Part shown: positions 50,282-59,615 of the stretch, piece by piece
Numbering within the stretch: position 1 is the first letter of the stretch
Layout: the number at the start of each line of letters is the position of its first letter
NCBI GenBank assembly: GCA_034003765.1
Contig: JAVEXZ010000007.1
Coordinates: forward strand, 1-64,000
Direction of reading: 5' to 3'
Length of the DNA: 64,000 bases
Source of the DNA: JAAZGD01 sp034003765
GTDB taxonomy: Bacteria > Bacillota > Clostridia > Peptostreptococcales > Anaerovoracaceae
The notes under the pieces: generated by a model
What the model saw: only the letters and a program-made list of their open reading frames with translations
Databases searched by the model: none
Told to the model about the DNA's origin: nothing
Made by a program: the position numbers and the translations under genes

Positions 50282-50674
50282 CTATTTCAAGGTTACCAAC
50301 ACATCACCAGAATTTACAGATGCGCCCTTAGCAACAGGTACTGTATCAACCGTTCCATCTGATGGTGCCATGATTTCATTTTCCATCTTCATAGCCTCGA
50401 GCACAAGCAGCACGTCTCCGGCTTTTACGGCTTGTCCTGGAGTGACCTTAACCTCTAAGACAGTACCAGGCATTGGTGATGCGACTGTTTGAGCTCCAGC
50501 GGCAGGTGCTGCGGCAGGTGCTGGGGCAGGCGCTGCAGGAGCTGGTGCTGGTGCTGTAGGTGCTGGCGTTGCAGGTGCAGGTGCTGCAGCAACACTTGGA
50601 GCAGAGGTGCTACCCACTTCATCTACTTCAACTTGATAAGTTGTTCCATTTACTACTATATTGTATTTTTTCAT
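50282..50674 (-). CDS. Biotin carboxyl carrier protein of a decarboxylase/carboxylase
   Basis: The 130-residue protein has a short N-terminal part, a Pro/Ala-rich linker (residues about 25-60) and a C-terminal biotinyl domain with the EAMKMEN lysine that receives biotin. It corresponds to MmdC/OadA C-terminal carriers. It is the last gene of the mmdA-gamma-carrier operon. Confidence 0.94.
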   Translation of the reverse strand: MKKYNIVVNGTTYQVEVDEVGSTSAPSVAAAPAPATPAPTAPAPAPAAPAPAPAAAPAAGAQTVASPMPGTVLEVKVTPGQAVKAGDVLLVLEAMKMENEIMAPSDGTVDTVPVAKGASVNSGDVLVTLK

Positions 50675-50701
50675 TGCTTGTTTCTCCTTAAATTATATTC
50701 C

Positions 50702-51136
50702 CTATATTTTTCTGCTTGCAATGCAATCCTGTTGACCGGCAGTATTCCATGCCAGCGCAGGACCAGCTACTCGGTTGATTTTTCTTACCACCAAATTACT
50801 GGTTACAGAAGAACCCTCAAAAGCTGCAATAGCTGCCATAATTACAGCTATTAGATCTCCTTGGTTAGCATCCCCTGCTTGGGCCATAGCTCCAGCCTGT
50901 GGTGGGGCTTTCACTTCTGTTGCTTGTACAGCATCTCCGCCCTTTGGCTTTTTCCCTGGTCTATACAAAAACTTTGTCATAATAACTATGAGCAGGGACA
51001 AAAGCATTAGGATAACAAAGGTAACGCCTATACCCATTAGGGTAGTTATTCCCCCGCCGATTGCCTTTTCTCCCATAGTAAGGGTTTCAAAATATTGGGG
51101 GTCTGCAAATCGTTCCATTATTGATAAATGTTCCAT
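50702..51136 (-). CDS. Sodium-pump decarboxylase gamma/delta subunit (OadG/MmdD-like)
   Basis: The 144-residue protein has one transmembrane helix (GIGVTFVILMLLSLLIVIMTKFL) and a Pro/Ala-rich tail, like OadG and MmdD, which assemble the membrane complex. The tail ends with a segment resembling AAIAAFEG...SSVTSNLVVRKINR. It lies between the carboxyltransferase and biotin carrier. Confidence 0.85.
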   Translation of the reverse strand: MEHLSIMERFADPQYFETLTMGEKAIGGGITTLMGIGVTFVILMLLSLLIVIMTKFLYRPGKKPKGGDAVQATEVKAPPQAGAMAQAGDANQGDLIAVIMAAIAAFEGSSVTSNLVVRKINRVAGPALAWNTAGQQDCIASRKI

Positions 51137-51151
51137 TTTTAGCTCCTCCCT

Positions 51152-52693
51152 TTATAGTGGTATATTTCCATGTTTCTTGGCTGGTAAGGACAATCTCTTT
51201 GAACTTAGCATGTCAAAAGCGCTTATAGCTCTTTGTCTTGCGCTTGCCGGTTCAATTACATCGTCCACATAACCCATTTCTGCTGCTCTGTAAGGGTTAT
51301 TAAACTTCTCTTCGTATTCGGCTATTTTTTCATCTCTTTTGGCAATAGGATCTTTGGCTTCGCCGATTTCCTTCTTGAATATTATATTGGCAGCACCTGA
51401 TGCTCCCATAACAGCAATTTGTGCAGATGGCCAAGCCAGAACCATATCAGCTCCCAATTCCTTGTTACACATACCGATGTATGCACCACCATAAGCTTTT
51501 CTTAGAATCATTGTTACCTTTGGAACTGTTGCTTCGCAATATGCATAAAGAAGCTTTGCTCCGTGCCTTATAATTCCACCATGCTCCTGCGATGTACCTG
51601 GAAGGAATCCTGGAACGTCTACTAGTGTAAGGACTGGTATATTAAAAGCATCGCATCTTCTTACAAATCTTGCGGCCTTGTCAGAAGCATCAATGTCCAA
51701 ACAACCAGCAGCAATCTTAGGTTGATTAGCAATAACTCCAATACTCTCTCCATTCAAGCGAATAAAGCAAGTAACCATATTCTTGGCATAGAATGGCATT
51801 ACATCACAAATCTCCCCGTTGTCAGCTAGTCCACGAATTACATCGTAGACATCGTAGGCCTTGTTGGGGTTATCAGGAATAATTTCATTAAACTCAGGGA
51901 TTAATCTATTAGGATCGTCGCTTGTAGCCTTAGTTGGAGTCTTCTCCATATTGTTGGAAGGTAAATAAGACAACAAGTTACGAACTTCATGTAATGTAGA
52001 AGTGTCGTCTTTTCCGAAGAAGTGGGCAACTCCTGAAATAGAGTTGTGGGTCATGGCTCCACCAAGTGCTTCTGCAGAAATGTCCTCTCCAGTAACAGTC
52101 TTTATTACCTGAGGTCCTGTTATAAACATTTGGCTGGTTTTATCTACCATAAACACAAAGTCAGTAATTGCTGGAGAATAAACGGCACCTCCTGCACATG
52201 GTCCCATGATTACTGAGATTTGTGGGATTACTCCAGATGAAATAGTGTTGTTAAAGAATATTTTTCCAAATCCAGAAAGGGAGTTTACACCCTCTTGGAT
52301 TCTGGCACCGCCGGAATCATTGATTCCAATACAAGGCGCTCCCATTTTTAGAGCCATTTCTTGGACTTTTACGATTTTCTCTGCATGGTACTCTCCCAAA
52401 GATCCACCTAGGACTGTGAAGTCTTGGGCAAAGGCAAAGACAAGACGGCCATTAACTTGACCATATCCGGTTACGACCCCATCCCCTGGGAATCTTTTCT
52501 CAGCCAGATCAAAGTTATTAGAGCGATGACTCACAAAAGTATCTATCTCAATAAAGCTTCCTTCATCAAATAGAATATCGAGTCTTTCCCTAGCAGTAAG
52601 CTTATTGCTTTTATGCTGTGCCTCGATTCTCTTTGGGCCACCACCTTGAGCAATCTTTTCTTTTAAACTGCGGAGTTCTTCAAGCTTGTTCAT
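51152..52693 (-). CDS. mmdA: Acyl-CoA carboxyltransferase (methylmalonyl-CoA decarboxylase alpha, MmdA)
   Basis: The 513-residue protein has two crotonase-like halves. GDGVVTGYGQVNGRLVFAFAQDFTVLGGS, NDSGGARIQEG and GPCAGGAVYSPA are in the first half; VDVPGFLPGTSQEHGGIIRHGAKLLYAY and RKAYGGAYIGM are in the second. These are MmdA/PccB signatures for moving CO2 between an acyl-CoA and biotin. With the OadG-like and carrier genes it suggests methylmalonyl-CoA decarboxylase. The membrane beta subunit (mmdB) that pumps sodium is absent from the window. Acyl-CoA carboxylase use is an alternative. Confidence 0.9.
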   Translation of the reverse strand: MNKLEELRSLKEKIAQGGGPKRIEAQHKSNKLTARERLDILFDEGSFIEIDTFVSHRSNNFDLAEKRFPGDGVVTGYGQVNGRLVFAFAQDFTVLGGSLGEYHAEKIVKVQEMALKMGAPCIGINDSGGARIQEGVNSLSGFGKIFFNNTISSGVIPQISVIMGPCAGGAVYSPAITDFVFMVDKTSQMFITGPQVIKTVTGEDISAEALGGAMTHNSISGVAHFFGKDDTSTLHEVRNLLSYLPSNNMEKTPTKATSDDPNRLIPEFNEIIPDNPNKAYDVYDVIRGLADNGEICDVMPFYAKNMVTCFIRLNGESIGVIANQPKIAAGCLDIDASDKAARFVRRCDAFNIPVLTLVDVPGFLPGTSQEHGGIIRHGAKLLYAYCEATVPKVTMILRKAYGGAYIGMCNKELGADMVLAWPSAQIAVMGASGAANIIFKKEIGEAKDPIAKRDEKIAEYEEKFNNPYRAAEMGYVDDVIEPASARQRAISAFDMLSSKRLSLPAKKHGNIPL

Positions 52694-52790
52694 TGTTGGT
52701 TTCCTCCTTGAAACATTGGATTGTTTTTATTAATAAGTGTTAAATCACACCGGGTATACTATAACCCATCAATAGCTAATAATCAAGGGG

Positions 52791-52861
52791 TTGGCTTTGT
52801 ATACATCAACCTCCTGGCTTTTTTATACATCTGCCTCTTGGCTTTTTTATCCGTCAACCAA
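52791..52861. repeat. Three 23-24-bp repeats between mmdA and pucR-like gene
   Basis: Units TTGGCTTTGTATACATC, CTGGCTTTTTTATACATC and TTGGCTTTTTTATCCGTC begin at 52791, 52814 and 52838. They fill the 205-base gap upstream of mmdA. They may bind a regulator or be slip repeats. Confidence 0.65.
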
Positions 52862-52898
52862 TGCCAGGTTAACACTGGGTTTTTATAGGTCCTTGCCC

Positions 52899-54482
52899 CT
52901 AGTTTATTCCCCGTTCAAGTCTCTTTAATGCCAAAGCAATTGTAAGGCCTGGAACAACACGGTTCCCCGTTATTTCAACTCCCAAGAGATCATTGATTTT
53001 TTTAAGTCGGTACTGGACTGTGTTTGTGTGAATTCCCAAGAACTCGCTGGTTTTAGAAGAGTTCATCCCAGCATCAAGGACAAAGGTCTCTAGAGTATCC
53101 AATAATTGTTTGCCCTTATTGGATTTTTTTTCATCAAATACATCTAGAAGTTCCATGTAATTCTTTTTCACATAACCACCTTGCAGTTGAATGTTAATGC
53201 AATTGCTAACAAGGGTAAGTTCATACTTTGTGAATACTCTTTTGTAGGGGAATACGTTTTGCACAAAGGACCAGGATTCACTGATTAGTCGAAAGGCATC
53301 TCCAGCTCCTTCGATGCCGTCCACCCCTGTTACATGGAATAAGCGGACCGCCTTGTTTTCCTTGAGATTTGCAAAGAGGTTAACACAGTTCATCTTTGCT
53401 GTAGCTTGGTCCTCGTCCTCCTTGAGTTCTTTGCCTACAATCATTCCAAAGGTTTCTTCACCTTCATTTACTCTGATCAGTGAAAGCTTGGTCTTCTCCT
53501 CAAAGTTGGATAAGACTTCTGCACCCAAGACCTTATCGATGCCTCTGGCAAAAAACACGCATATAATATCACGAGGATCGATTTCCGATTCCTTTTGCAA
53601 GCTATAGGCAAGGGATTTGTTGCCCCTTATCAAGGCTTTGATAAACTCGGCCTTAGAATCTCTTACAGGAGTATATTTCCACATACCCATAGCCAATTCA
53701 ATAACCTCTGCTAACTTATTGATTTCCGCTACAGTATACTTGTCTTCATTATCAACGATAAACATAAAATGTTTTTCGCCTCCAATTCTGATAGGCCCCC
53801 AATATGTAAGAACTCCATTTACATCCAAAAGGGTGTAAAGAGATGATCGGTCTAAATCCTTTTCCCTTGTTATTCCCAAACGTATTGCATCTGCAATGGT
53901 GGTTCTGTGAAGGGTTTCAACTGTCAAAATCGGGTTAAAATCTTCGCTTAAGAGAACTATTTGAAATTCGTTTTTTATAGCTGCTTCCCGAAGTGCTTCG
54001 TGGAAGCTGGAGTGTTTTTCAAAATTAAGCAAATGGGACACGGTGTTGTTTATTAAGCGATTACCAAATTCATCTTCATTGACAATTGCACTCATCAAAA
54101 CTGTAATAATATCACCAGGAGTTGGAAGGATGCGGTTAGGCATCTGGATTAAGGGGAGGTTTTGTCGGTTTGCCTCCTCAATAAGCCTCTTGTCTATTTT
54201 TTTTACTACAGATCCTACATAGAACAAACAAACACCTGTAGCATTTGCTTCGCCCAGCTGGCGAATAACAGTCACCTGTTTTTCTACATCATCTTTTGCA
54301 GAGAAAAAACCAGTTAAGACCAACTCACCTGGGTGGGCCATATACTTGGCTACTTCCTCTTCCTCTGAAGACTCTAAAATAGAAATTGAACGGATTATCT
54401 GATCTAAGCCTTTCTCACCGGCCAACACTTGGGCATCTTTAAATACCTCAAATTCCAGACTCTTTCCCACTCTTAATTTCAT
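52899..54482 (-). CDS. PucR-family transcriptional regulator
   Basis: The 527-residue protein has the N-terminal PucR domain (GLDQIIRSISILESSEEEEVAKYM, GELVLTGFFSAKDD), a middle GGDEF-like CdaR segment, and a C-terminal HTH: LETFVLDAGMNSSKTSEFLGIHTNTVQYRLKKINDLLG. Members control purine, GABA or organic-acid use. It lies six bases after ftsH and next to the mmd operon, which could be its target. That link is inferred. Confidence 0.88.
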   Translation of the reverse strand: MKLRVGKSLEFEVFKDAQVLAGEKGLDQIIRSISILESSEEEEVAKYMAHPGELVLTGFFSAKDDVEKQVTVIRQLGEANATGVCLFYVGSVVKKIDKRLIEEANRQNLPLIQMPNRILPTPGDIITVLMSAIVNEDEFGNRLINNTVSHLLNFEKHSSFHEALREAAIKNEFQIVLLSEDFNPILTVETLHRTTIADAIRLGITREKDLDRSSLYTLLDVNGVLTYWGPIRIGGEKHFMFIVDNEDKYTVAEINKLAEVIELAMGMWKYTPVRDSKAEFIKALIRGNKSLAYSLQKESEIDPRDIICVFFARGIDKVLGAEVLSNFEEKTKLSLIRVNEGEETFGMIVGKELKEDEDQATAKMNCVNLFANLKENKAVRLFHVTGVDGIEGAGDAFRLISESWSFVQNVFPYKRVFTKYELTLVSNCINIQLQGGYVKKNYMELLDVFDEKKSNKGKQLLDTLETFVLDAGMNSSKTSEFLGIHTNTVQYRLKKINDLLGVEITGNRVVPGLTIALALKRLERGIN

Positions 54483-54488
54483 GGCCTA

Positions 54489-56858
54489 TTACTCCTCTTC
54501 CTTCTTTCGGGGATTCACGGCTTTTTTTAATTGTTTTTCGGGTTTATTTGTTTCGCCTATCTTACCATTATTTAATTTGTCTTTGTTTTTGTCTGTAGCT
54601 TTTGTATTTTCCTGCTTAGGCTTTTTTTCTCCAGAGCTTCCTAGCTTAGATGTCTTTGCTGGACTATCAGCTTTTTGTCTAGGACCCCCTTGAGAAGCTT
54701 TTGGAGAAATTAATTGTCTTTTAACTTTGGGCTTTGTATTTGCTAAGGGGGGTGATTTTATTTCAGTGGCTTTTTTCACATCCTTGGCTGCCTCTTTCTC
54801 CAAACTCTTGCTGGCTGCCTTGTCCCTTTCCTTATGGCCTAGCTTATCCTGACCTCTTGATTTCCCAGTTTTCTTAGAGGCCACATCTTCCTCCAAGTAA
54901 TCCTCATCATACTTTGCTAGCTCTTCTAGTTCTTTTAGCTCAGCCTCTTTTCTTATTCTTTCAGCTTCTTCTGCCTCCCAAGCATCTGCCTTCATTCGAG
55001 CTTCACTTCTTGCGGCAACACTTTCTGCTAATTCCTCAGGAGTAAGGCTTCCATCGTAAAGCGCCTCAAACTGTTGCCCGTCAAGGGTTTCAATCTCTAG
55101 CAAGGCTTTTGCAACCGCATGGAGTTTACTCATATGCTGCATTAAAATTCCTTCTGCAGTTTTGAAGCCCTCTTCAATAAGCCTTTGTATCTCTTGGTCT
55201 ATCTCTTTGGCAACCTCTTCAGAGTAATTCTTCTTGGTTGAAAAATCTTTGCCCAAAAAAACTTCATCTGAGGAGCTGTAATTAACAGGGCCTAGCTTTT
55301 CACTAAATCCATATTTGGTTACCATGTCTCTGGCAATTTCCGTGGCTCTCATGATATCATTGGAAGCTCCTGTTGAAATATCGTCAAGGGTTAGTTTTTC
55401 CGCAACTCTTCCACCTAATAGATGAACAATCTGCTCCTTCATATCGGTTTTTGTTCCGTAATACCTTTCTTCTCTTGGAAGAACCATAGTAAAGCCCCCG
55501 GCTCTTCCCCTTGGAATAATGGTGATTTGGTGAACGGGATCAGCATTAGGTAGGCTGTGGGCAACTATAGCATGGCCTGCCTCATGGTAGGCTGTAAGCT
55601 TTCTTTCCCCTTCACTTATTACACGGCTCTTCTTTTCTGGCCCTGCAATAACCTTTGTTATGGACTCTTCAATTTCATCCATCCTGATTTTCAAACCGTT
55701 TCTTCTGGCAGTTAGAATTGCGGCTTCATTAAGCAGGTTTTCAATATCCGCAGGAGTAAAACCCGGGGTTCTACGAGCCAAAACCTTAGGATCCACCTCT
55801 GGGTCAAGGGGCTTGTTTTTAGCATGAACTCTAAATACCGCTTCTCTACCTTTTATATCTGGGATACCAATCACTACTTGTCTATCAAATCTACCTGGTC
55901 TTAAAAGTGCTGGATCAAGAATATCAGGCCTGTTAGTAGCGGCTAATATAATAATTCCCAGATTATCCCCAAAACCATCCATTTCTACTAACAGTTGATT
56001 CAGGGTTTGTTCTCTCTCATCGTGGCCACCACCAAGACCGGCCCCTCTTTTTCTACCTACTGCATCAATTTCATCGATAAAAATAATGCAAGGTGCACTT
56101 TTTTTTGCTTGGTCAAATAAATCACGGACCCGAGAAGCTCCCACACCTACAAACATTTCAACAAAATCTGAACCAGAAATAGAAAAGAAGGGAACTCCAG
56201 CTTCTCCTGCCGCAGCCTTAGAAATATATGTTTTACCTGTTCCCGGAGGACCAACCAATAAAATTCCTTTAGGTATTCGGGCACCAAGATTTCTATATTT
56301 TTGAGGGTACTTTAGGAAATCTACAATCTCTTCAAGTTCCTGCTTTTCTTCATCCAGTCCTGCCACATCCTTAAATGTGACCCGGGACAATTCATCTCCC
56401 TTGGCCAGTCGAGCTTTGGATTTCCCAAACTGCATAACCTTGCCCCCGCCACCTTGCTGACGCATGATCATAACCCAGAAGAAAATAATAACACCAATTA
56501 AAAGGAGTGTTGGCAACATGCTAACATACCAAGGAGTGACAACCGGTTTGTCCGATGAGTAGGTCAAAACCCCTGCCTCTACTTGTGGGAACACGTATTT
56601 CTCATTGATTATCTGGATGTCTACAAAGGAGGAAGCATAGGAATACACCATATCCCCACTTCTTAATTGTCCTGTTAATTTTGTCTCAGTAATGTTCAGT
56701 TCCTTTACTTGCTCATCTGACATATATTTTACAAATGTGGATATAGGAACTTCCTTTATGGCTTGTTCTTGTGGAACTCCTTTATAAAACCATGCCATGA
56801 ATATGACAATGGCAAATATCAACAAGTATACGCCGATGTTTTTAGCTAGTCTGTTCAA
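54489..56858 (-). CDS. ftsH: ATP-dependent zinc metalloprotease FtsH with long basic tail
   Basis: The 789-residue membrane protease has two N-terminal membrane helices (residues about 8-25 and 105-127), an AAA domain with GPPGTGKT and IIFIDEIDAVGRKRG, the SRH region TNRPDILDPALLRPGRFDRQ, and the zinc site HEAGH. FtsH is usually about 600-660 residues. The last 140 residues (650-789) are a low-complexity, Lys/Glu/Asp-rich tail of unknown role. The start is a TTG with AAGGAGG before it, overlapping tilS by 17 bases. Confidence 0.96.
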   Translation of the reverse strand: MNRLAKNIGVYLLIFAIVIFMAWFYKGVPQEQAIKEVPISTFVKYMSDEQVKELNITETKLTGQLRSGDMVYSYASSFVDIQIINEKYVFPQVEAGVLTYSSDKPVVTPWYVSMLPTLLLIGVIIFFWVMIMRQQGGGGKVMQFGKSKARLAKGDELSRVTFKDVAGLDEEKQELEEIVDFLKYPQKYRNLGARIPKGILLVGPPGTGKTYISKAAAGEAGVPFFSISGSDFVEMFVGVGASRVRDLFDQAKKSAPCIIFIDEIDAVGRKRGAGLGGGHDEREQTLNQLLVEMDGFGDNLGIIILAATNRPDILDPALLRPGRFDRQVVIGIPDIKGREAVFRVHAKNKPLDPEVDPKVLARRTPGFTPADIENLLNEAAILTARRNGLKIRMDEIEESITKVIAGPEKKSRVISEGERKLTAYHEAGHAIVAHSLPNADPVHQITIIPRGRAGGFTMVLPREERYYGTKTDMKEQIVHLLGGRVAEKLTLDDISTGASNDIMRATEIARDMVTKYGFSEKLGPVNYSSSDEVFLGKDFSTKKNYSEEVAKEIDQEIQRLIEEGFKTAEGILMQHMSKLHAVAKALLEIETLDGQQFEALYDGSLTPEELAESVAARSEARMKADAWEAEEAERIRKEAELKELEELAKYDEDYLEEDVASKKTGKSRGQDKLGHKERDKAASKSLEKEAAKDVKKATEIKSPPLANTKPKVKRQLISPKASQGGPRQKADSPAKTSKLGSSGEKKPKQENTKATDKNKDKLNNGKIGETNKPEKQLKKAVNPRKKEEE

Positions 56859-58212
56859 TTATCCAATATCCTCCTTCAAATTTTAACTTGTAACCCTTTG
56901 CTACACGGGTTCTAATTAAGCCGAATCCTGGCCCTACATTTTCTTCTTCTGTTATAATTTCATTAACTGCTTCGCTTAAGAGTATATCCTCACCAAGTAT
57001 TGCTATAACCTGCCCCCCTTTGGCTACCAAAGGTAGTTCATCACGGCTACTTCGGGGAACTTTCTCATCTACGAAAAAATCTTGTATTTTTTTTCTTCCC
57101 ACCATATCAAGGGATATGAAATCACCAGCTTGCCTTGTTCTAACTACAGCCCCTTCAGGAAGCTTTAACTTGCTACAAAGTATGTCCATTGGAAGGGCCT
57201 TGTTAGCATTTCCTTTATTTTCATTGTAAAAAATTACATCTTCGTATTGGACCTTTACCCTGTAGCCTCTTGGAAGATCAATGGAGCTTCCAGTTTTCCT
57301 CTGGACTAAAAGATGATTTATAGCTTCAATGTGGGCAAAGGTAAAGTCCTGTTCTAGGCCTATCTCTGCCAAGATCATCACGTAAGCTCTTTTTCTAACA
57401 GGGGCCTCCATATCTAGCATTTTTTGGATACTATAACGTCCTTTTTCTATAGATGCCTTCTCTATAGCATCTTTTGCCAGGGTCTGAAAATAATTTCTAT
57501 CTCCTCGCGCATTTTCCCCTAAGCGATTCAAACAATCTGTAATGTTAGGGTTGTAATGCTCTTCTATGTAGGGTATAAGTTCCAACCGTAGTTTGTTACG
57601 TTGATAAATAGGTTCTTGATTGGTCCTATCCTGATTAGCAACCAGACCTTTTTCCTCCAAGTATTTTTCAATGTCTATCCTAGATGTCCCCAAAAGAGGT
57701 CTCACTATAAGAGTATCTTCTAGCCATTGGCGGCGATAATCCATGCCCCCAAGGCCGTCTGTCCCAGTTCCTCTTAGTATTCTCATTAAAATGGTCTCGC
57801 CTTGGTCTTCAAGATTGTGGGCCAAAGCGATTTTAACAGATTTTCCAGGGACTCGCTTTATGGTTCTAGATGCTCTTAAGAAGGCTTCATACCTTGCCTC
57901 ACGACCAGCCTCTTCACTGGTCATAGACCTTTCCTTGGCCATGTCCAAGCAATTTACCTTCATAGAGTAACAAGGAATATCCAAGTCATAGCACCATTTC
58001 TCTACTCTCTCCTGCTCTTGATCACAAACATCAGGCCTAAGTCTGTGGTTTACATGAACTGCCATCAACATGAGGCCCAATTCTTCTCGAATGTTGCATA
58101 AACAATCAAAAAGGCATAAAGAATCAGGGCCTCCTGAAAGGCCCACCAATACTGTATCACCTTTTTCTATGAGATTTTCTTCCAGCAAGGCTCTTTTTAT
58201 TTTCTCTATCAT
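56842..58212 (-). CDS. tilS: tRNA(Ile)-lysidine synthase TilS
   Basis: The 456-residue PP-loop enzyme has VGLSGGPDSLCLFDCL, AVHVNHRLR, AHNLEDQGETILMRILRGTGTDGL and a C-terminal substrate-binding region. It modifies C34 of tRNA-Ile(CAU) to lysidine. It overlaps ftsH. In many Firmicutes hpt lies between tilS and ftsH; here it does not. Confidence 0.96.
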   Translation of the reverse strand: MIEKIKRALLEENLIEKGDTVLVGLSGGPDSLCLFDCLCNIREELGLMLMAVHVNHRLRPDVCDQEQERVEKWCYDLDIPCYSMKVNCLDMAKERSMTSEEAGREARYEAFLRASRTIKRVPGKSVKIALAHNLEDQGETILMRILRGTGTDGLGGMDYRRQWLEDTLIVRPLLGTSRIDIEKYLEEKGLVANQDRTNQEPIYQRNKLRLELIPYIEEHYNPNITDCLNRLGENARGDRNYFQTLAKDAIEKASIEKGRYSIQKMLDMEAPVRKRAYVMILAEIGLEQDFTFAHIEAINHLLVQRKTGSSIDLPRGYRVKVQYEDVIFYNENKGNANKALPMDILCSKLKLPEGAVVRTRQAGDFISLDMVGRKKIQDFFVDEKVPRSSRDELPLVAKGGQVIAILGEDILLSEAVNEIITEEENVGPGFGLIRTRVAKGYKLKFEGGYWIIEQTS

Positions 58213-58320
58213 CGGAGAAAATTATACCACAAATTTTTGTCGTCAACAACAAAAGATAACCCTTTTCTTAGTGGTATATTGTAGAATTCTAAATGAATGG
58301 TTAAAACTATTAGATATTTC

Positions 58321-58731
58321 CTAAAATAAGACGCTTCCTGCCAAGTAGGATGCAGCCGTCTCCACACTCATACCTTCAAAGATATAGCTATCATCGGCCT
58401 TAAAAGAAACTGTTTGTTCTTCTAGAGTAACATCCTCATAGACACCAGAATCCAGGGCCCCTTGATAGGCAATTTCACTGCTGGCTGGATCAACATAGTA
58501 GGTCTCGCTTTGGGTGTATGCATAAACACCTTCTTCAAAAAAATATGTAATTGTTGATTTGAAGAATTCACTCTCTCCACGTGCTACTATATTCCCCTCT
58601 TCAATGGTGATTTGGGTGGTAGCAGCATCCGTATTAGTTGATGGAATGTAAGGATCTGGATCAGCTTTTTCGCATCCTACAAAGGACATCAAAACAATCA
58701 ATGACACAATTACAAGGCAAAACTTCTTCAT
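58321..58731 (-). CDS. Putative lipoprotein of unknown function
   Basis: The 136-residue protein has a lipoprotein signal (VIVSLIVLMSFVGCEK, lipobox VGC). The mature part is rich in acidic and Thr/Ser residues with a beta-strand pattern (ITYFFEEGVYAYTQSETYYV). No family was recognised. It follows tatD by 17 bases in the metG-tatD operon. Confidence 0.65.
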   Translation of the reverse strand: MKKFCLVIVSLIVLMSFVGCEKADPDPYIPSTNTDAATTQITIEEGNIVARGESEFFKSTITYFFEEGVYAYTQSETYYVDPASSEIAYQGALDSGVYEDVTLEEQTVSFKADDSYIFEGMSVETAASYLAGSVLF

Positions 58732-58748
58732 AATTTTTAATTACCTTT

Positions 58749-59582
58749 CTACGCTTTAATATCAAAAAACCTAATACCATTTTCTAGGGTTTTCCTAGCA
58801 ACTTCTTCAAAGGATATCCCTTTTATTTCCGCCAATTTTTTGGCTACATACTCAACATTTAGAGAAGTGTTGGGCCTTCCTCTAAAAGGAACAGGTGTAA
58901 GGTAGGGAGAGTCTGTTTCAATTAAAAGGTACTCCAAAGGCACTTCTTCAACCACTTCTATTAATTTTCTTGCATTACTATATGTTACAGGCCCTGCAAT
59001 AGATATCGTTGCTCCTAGCTTAACGTACTGAAGGGCTTGATCCTTGCTACCACTGTAACAGTGAAGCAATACTCTTGCATCCTCATTTCCAAGGGAACCT
59101 GGCCTTTGGGAAAACCAGCTCTTTCTCTCAGAGGAAAAGGCACCTTCTTCTTTCAATATATCCAGAACCTCCCCGTGAGCATCCCTATCATGAATTACTA
59201 TTGGCATCTTAAGAAGATTAGCCAATTGGATCTGTCTTCTGAACCAGTGTATTTGGTCTTCAGGAGATGAAATATTACGGTAGTAGTCAAGACCTATTTC
59301 ACCGATAGCTTTGGCTTCTGGTTTTTCTGCCAAAGCCTTTATTAGTTGCAACTGATCTTCATCAAAGTCTTTTGCATCATGGGGATGACAGCCAACCACT
59401 GCATAGCACCAAGGAAAGCGTTGGGCATGCTTAAGGGCCAAGGCCGATGAGGCAAGGTCAAAACCTACATCCATAACATAGGAAAGATTAGAAGCTTCTA
59501 TATCTCTAAATAATTTTTCCCTTTGTCCATCCTTGTATGATTCATTATTTAAGTGTGCATGGCTGTCAAATAGCATTTCCAA
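58749..59582 (-). CDS. tatD: TatD-family metal-dependent hydrolase/DNase
   Basis: The 277-residue TIM-barrel enzyme has FDSHAHLNNESY, VGCHPHDAKDF, AIGEIGLDYYR, MPIVIHDRDAH and ETDSPYLTPVPFRG, the complete metal-site set. It degrades DNA 3' ends or repairs oxidised DNA. A loop around residues 150-170 (FSSERKSWFSQRPGSLGNED) is longer than usual. It follows metG, a common arrangement. Confidence 0.94.
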   Translation of the reverse strand: MEMLFDSHAHLNNESYKDGQREKLFRDIEASNLSYVMDVGFDLASSALALKHAQRFPWCYAVVGCHPHDAKDFDEDQLQLIKALAEKPEAKAIGEIGLDYYRNISSPEDQIHWFRRQIQLANLLKMPIVIHDRDAHGEVLDILKEEGAFSSERKSWFSQRPGSLGNEDARVLLHCYSGSKDQALQYVKLGATISIAGPVTYSNARKLIEVVEEVPLEYLLIETDSPYLTPVPFRGRPNTSLNVEYVAKKLAEIKGISFEEVARKTLENGIRFFDIKA

Positions 59583-59615
59583 CTCCTTATCGATTTTTGA
59601 ATATATAGTGTTGCC

